Positions 60,560-64,000 of a DNA stretch of 64,000 nucleotides are shown here, piece by piece. The notes beneath the pieces were generated by a model that was not told the origin of the DNA, did not search any database, and saw only the letters and a list, made by a program, of their open reading frames with translations. The position numbers were made by a program, and so were the translations under genes. The DNA lies in the NCBI RefSeq assembly GCF_020921035.1, contig NC_063150.1, positions 7,688,001-7,752,000 of the forward strand, written 5' to 3'. This stretch comes from Rhodamnia argentea. Its lineage: Eukaryota; Streptophyta; Magnoliopsida; Myrtales; Myrtaceae. Every line of letters begins with the position of its first letter. Positions within the stretch are counted from its first letter, which is position 1.

Positions 60560-61860
60560 AATTAAACCTGTCAAATGGGTGGATCGGGTCACAAATGGTC
60601 CAATCCAAATTGACCCATATAACCTGTTTATGACCATTTATTGTAATGCAAATTATTTGATTGACAAATCAAATTAAAATTTACAAATCCCGTGCGGACC
60701 ATTGCAAATATCATTTAAACATTTTGAATTGGGTACGTGCATAACTCGTGCAAATGAAAGAATTAGTACCACGTTAAGTCCTTTATTCATAAATCAGGTC
60801 CGACAAAGTCCATACCCTTTGGGTGTCGTTGCTGCGAGTGTAGCCAAGTACGTCTCCACTTGTTGAACAACCGCAAATGACCGTTGAACCAGGTGGTGTC
60901 GATCAAGAGCCGCAGGGAGAACCTGCCCCCAAATTCCTATTTTAGCGTCTTGAGTGGCAGTGTTGGCAGGGAGTATCATGAGCAAGAGCCCCAGCTAAGC
61001 TCGACGACGACATGCCGCCATTGGAGGATGACCCACCGCTGCATTATTACCCGGAATATTGTTATTCCTCAGATGTTGACAATTTGCTTCATCACTTTAG
61101 AGACGATGCGCCGCGCCCATAAGAGTACACGCCTCCATTGTCACCACGAGCTTCTTATGATTATGGCCCTAGCTCGGTGGATTATCACTTGGAGATTGAT
61201 AGTATGGAGATCACATAAATGAAAATTGTGTCGTGATGTGAGTTGCCATAATGAACTAGGGTCAAAGTATTTTCTATTTTTTTTAATTAGTTTTGGATTT
61301 CTTATTAGGCCTTGAAATTGATGTGTTTGATGAACATCGCCGTGCAAGGAGAGTTCCTTTGAGATTAAAAGTGCACACCTAGGAGATTCGCATTATAATA
61401 AAAATGGACAAACATCATGTCCTTGGACACGTGGGCCAAAATGACAACCATAATAAAATCTTTCAAAGGGGTGGATCGGATCGGATTTAGGTTTGGTCAT
61501 AAATGATTTGACCCAAATTAACCCATATAACCCGTTTATTGTAATGCAAATTATTTGATTGGCAACTCAAATTAAAACTTACAAATTCCGTGCAAACCAT
61601 TGCAAATATCATTTAAATTTATATCGAATTGGGCACGTGCATTGCATGTGCGAATGAAAGAACTAGTACTTCGGTAAAACCTTTATTCATAAATAACTAG
61701 TTACAAAACCGCCACTTTGCACAAATATTGCACGGATTTTTCAAAATTTTGTTTTGTACTTTATTTTCCCTTCATCAAATCATCCATCATCCATAAAGGT
61801 TCACTAACTCAATGAATGCTTAACATTCATATGTCTCTTCTCTTTGTGCATCCCCCACTC
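60560..61860. repeat. Tandem array unit B
   Basis: Aligns with 62870-63840 over most of its length, from CGTCTCCACTTGTTGAACAA through the coding-like part, GAACTAGGGTCAAAGTATTT, CATATAACCCGTTTATTGTA and TTCATAAATAACTAGTTACA, to CATCCATAAAGGTTCACTA. Part of the unit (CATATAACC..., GTGCGAATGAAAGAA...) also recurs within it at 60600-60780. Confidence 0.85.
60838..61218 (+). pseudogene. Coding-like fragment of unknown family, unit B
   Basis: In successive frames it reads PLVEQPQMTVEPGGVDQEPQ, then DDMPPLEDDPPLHYYPEY, VDNLLHHFRDDAPRP, a stop, EYTPPLSPRASYDYGPSSVD and EIDSMEIT with a final stop at 61218. The same order and the same final stop are found in unit C, which argues for a once-real, Pro/Tyr-rich, acidic C-terminal exon. 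Frameshifts and the internal TAA show that this copy is dead. No known domain recognised. Confidence 0.5.
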
Positions 61861-61869
61861 TTCATGACA

Positions 61870-62859
61870 GCCACCAAGTTCCACTCACAAAGGTATTGTG
61901 GACACGGAATATTCGGTCTGTGTCACTTGCATATCAGTCAATTACTTCTTTACATTATTATAAAAAAAGTAGAAAAAAAACGCCTCTCTCATTAGATATT
62001 GTAATGTTATTTCAATTTTGTTTCCGAGGCTCCCTATTTCACCCTTCCTGCTTTTCCCACCATCAACTGCTCCTCCTTCGTTGACGATGCTCCCTCTTGC
62101 CCTTTGACCTCGAGTCCTGTTTCTGTTGGCTGAAACATGGCCCTCTCTCCAAACCCCAAACCATGCTCCAGAGCTCGAGCAATCGCTCGACGGAGTCGAC
62201 TCAGCCTAAATGGCAAGTGAAGTCGTAGTATTAGCGGGGAAATGGATGCATATATTTGCGGCTTCCGATTCATGGATTCCATCCACGGAGGACGCAATTC
62301 CTTGCTGTAAAAGCAGAGTCAGAGTGCCTGCTTCTGGTGCTTGCCAAAGAAATTGACACCAAGGAAGTGGGACAAAGATTGCGAGGATGGCGAAGCATCA
62401 GCGAGGATGATTAGCACTTTGACTTTGAGGACTTGTAGTGAGGAGGAGAGAGGGGCGGAGATTACGCTGGCAAAGAGTGTGGAAGGCAGCGGGCCCTTTT
62501 TCGAGAAAAGTTAAAAATCCATGAACCAGAATGCTGAACTCTTCTCAATTTGCGTAGCCGGCCCCATCAAGATCTTCCCTGCAAGAGTTTTTTCAAATCT
62601 TCATGTTCTTTGAAATCTCATCTCCCCATGGAAGGTGAAGTGGTGTTCAAAGACTCCTTGGAAACACAAATTGACACTTTCACTCATACGAAGAAATGCT
62701 CCAATGACGTCCAGCACCAATGGATTGGACAACAAGCTGAGGGGCATGTGTATGCGATTCTCCCGAACATGGAGGGCGTACAAGAAGAGCCTATCGAGAC
62801 TGAGGTCTCCATCGCAGACTCTGAAACAAGGCCCCATAGCTGCGACCGTAGGCAATCAC
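61870..62859. other. Spacer between array units B and C
   Basis: No counterpart in unit B was seen for most of this stretch. A 123-codon frame (62550-62921, plus) runs into unit C; its C-terminal PLIQQPWIIAVAVLGGIG aligns at DNA level with the start of the unit B fragment in a different frame. No recognised gene. Confidence 0.4.
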
Positions 62860-63215
62860 CGTCTCCGCTCATCCAACAACCATGGATCATCGCCGTTGCA
62901 GTACTAGGTGGTATCGGTTAGGAGCCGCAAGGAGAAACCGCCCCCGAAATCTTGATTGAGCGTCTCAAGTGGCAGTGTTGGCAGGGAGTATCATGAATGA
63001 GGCCACCGCCAAGCTTGTCGGAAGAAGGCGATGACATGCCGCAAATGGAGGACCACCTATTGCTGCATTATTACTCGGAAAATTTTTTATTCACCGGACA
63101 TCGACAATTTGGTTTGTCGGAGTATAGGCCTCCATTGCCCCCACGAACTTCTTATAATTATTACCATAGCTTGGTGGATTATCTCCCGAAGATTGATACT
63201 ATGGGGATCACATAA
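62860..63215 (+). pseudogene. Coding-like fragment of unknown family, unit C
   Basis: The frame 62997-63215 reads DDMPQMEDHLLLHYYSENFL, then EYRPPLPPRTSYNYYHSLVD and KIDTMGIT with a stop at 63215. Compared with unit B, a segment around VDNLLHHF is deleted or frameshifted, while the internal TAA of unit B is absent. The two copies are therefore broken at different places. Confidence 0.5.
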
Positions 63216-63840
63216 ATGATAATTGTGTTGTGATGTGAGTTGCTACAATGAACTAGGGTCATAGTATTTTCTAATTTTTTTAAAATTAGTTTTGGATTCT
63301 TATTGGGCCTTGAAATTGATGTGTTTGATGAACATTGTTGTGCATGGAGAGTTCCTTTGAGATTAAAAGTGGACAGGAGATCCGCATTCTGATAAAAATG
63401 GACAATTTGGACACGTGGGCCAAAGTGACAATGGCAATTAAACCTGCCAAATGGGTGGGTCAAATCGGATTTAGGTTGGGCCATAAATGGTTCAACCCAA
63501 ATTAACCCATATAACCCGTTTCTTGTAATGCAAATTATTTGATTGGCGACTCAAATTAAGAGTTACAAATCCTGTGCAGACCATTGCAACTATCATTTGA
63601 ATCCATATCAAACCGAGCACGTGCATAGCATGTGCGAATGAAAGAACTAGTACTACGTTAAAGCCTTTATTCAATAAATAACTAATTACAAAACCGCCAC
63701 TTTGCACGGATATTGCACGGACATTTCAATATTTTGTTTTCTACTATATTTTCCCTTCATCAAATCAACCATCATCCATAAAGGTTCACTATCTTGATGA
63801 ATGCTTGACAAGAAGACTCACCTCCTCTTCATCAAATTCT
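62870..63840. repeat. Tandem array unit C
   Basis: Second full unit, aligning with 60850-61830. It ends with TGATGAATGCTTGACAAGAA, beside the exon-like frame on the minus strand. Confidence 0.85.
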
Positions 63841-64000
63841 CTATAGTTGAAGATCATTTCAAATGCTTGCAGATGCCAATGAAGGATAAACATACAAGTG
63901 ACTGCTACACAAGTGAAAAACAAAGATTCCATAACTAGGATCCTAGGTTCACAAGCTTCAAGACCAAATATCTGGGAAAGATCAAGAACATAGTCAATGG
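63822..64000 (-). CDS. Possible internal exon of an unrecognised gene, runs off the edge
   Basis: On the minus strand one frame is open from the window edge for 59 codons (IDYVLDLSQIFGLEACEPR ... LQAFEMIFNYREFDEEE) and is followed at once by the donor GTGAGT (63821-63816). The ending EMIFNYREFDEEE matches EMVFNYRKFDEEK at 59966-60139. The central part (LFFTCVAVTCMFILHWHL) is hydrophobic, possibly a membrane segment. No family recognised. It may be a live exon whose gene starts beyond 64000, or a remnant like its paralogue. Confidence 0.35.

Overview
This is nuclear DNA from a flowering plant, almost certainly a woody eudicot. Its genes have GT-AG introns, it is full of small non-autonomous transposons, and it carries plant-only families (GATL, SP1, ALKBH9/10, Gnk2/DUF26). 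The style of the AT-rich foldback elements with GC-rich cores would fit Myrtaceae such as Eucalyptus, but that is an inference and nothing here proves it. No operon, CRISPR array, phage or bacterial system is present.

Layout. 0-13.4 kb: two nearly identical copies of a 2.7 kb segment, each with a two-exon short-chain dehydrogenase/reductase (SDR) gene. The 8 kb between them holds a LINE-like retroposon, a CYP90A-like P450 fragment, tandem repeats and a MULE-type MITE. 14.3-22 kb: two diverged copies of a locus with a Gnk2-type (DUF26) secreted protein gene, both damaged. The left copy was inflated by three transposon insertions; for two of them the right copy still shows the empty site. 22.6-27.9 kb: an intronless GATL glycosyltransferase, a histone H4 pseudogene (minus) and an intronless BSD-domain protein gene. 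29.0-34.0 kb (minus): an ALKBH10B-type mRNA m6A demethylase with seven exons, one intron apparently of GC-AG type. 34.3-42.8 kb: gene-poor. 42.8-43.6 kb (minus): a two-exon gene for a 230-aa protein of unknown function. 44.8-51.9 kb (minus): an 11-exon SP1 E3 ubiquitin ligase. 52.85-53.06 kb: a decayed plastid 23S rRNA fragment. 54.2-58.1 kb: a 12-exon mitochondrial EF-Tu gene. 58.5-64 kb: a tandem array of repeats carrying coding-like fragments of an unrecognised family and exon-like pieces on the minus strand that run off the right edge.

The genes are independent nuclear genes, not one pathway: specialised metabolism (SDR), apoplastic defence (Gnk2), cell wall synthesis (GATL), mRNA demethylation (ALKBH10B), control of plastid protein import (SP1) and mitochondrial translation (EF-Tu). 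I found no convincing new biological system. The best places for new observations are the right-edge tandem array, the uncharacterised 230-aa protein, the paired filled/empty transposon sites, and the overlapping upstream ORF of the GATL gene. All exon coordinates are conceptual splicing by eye; no alignment or database search was run.
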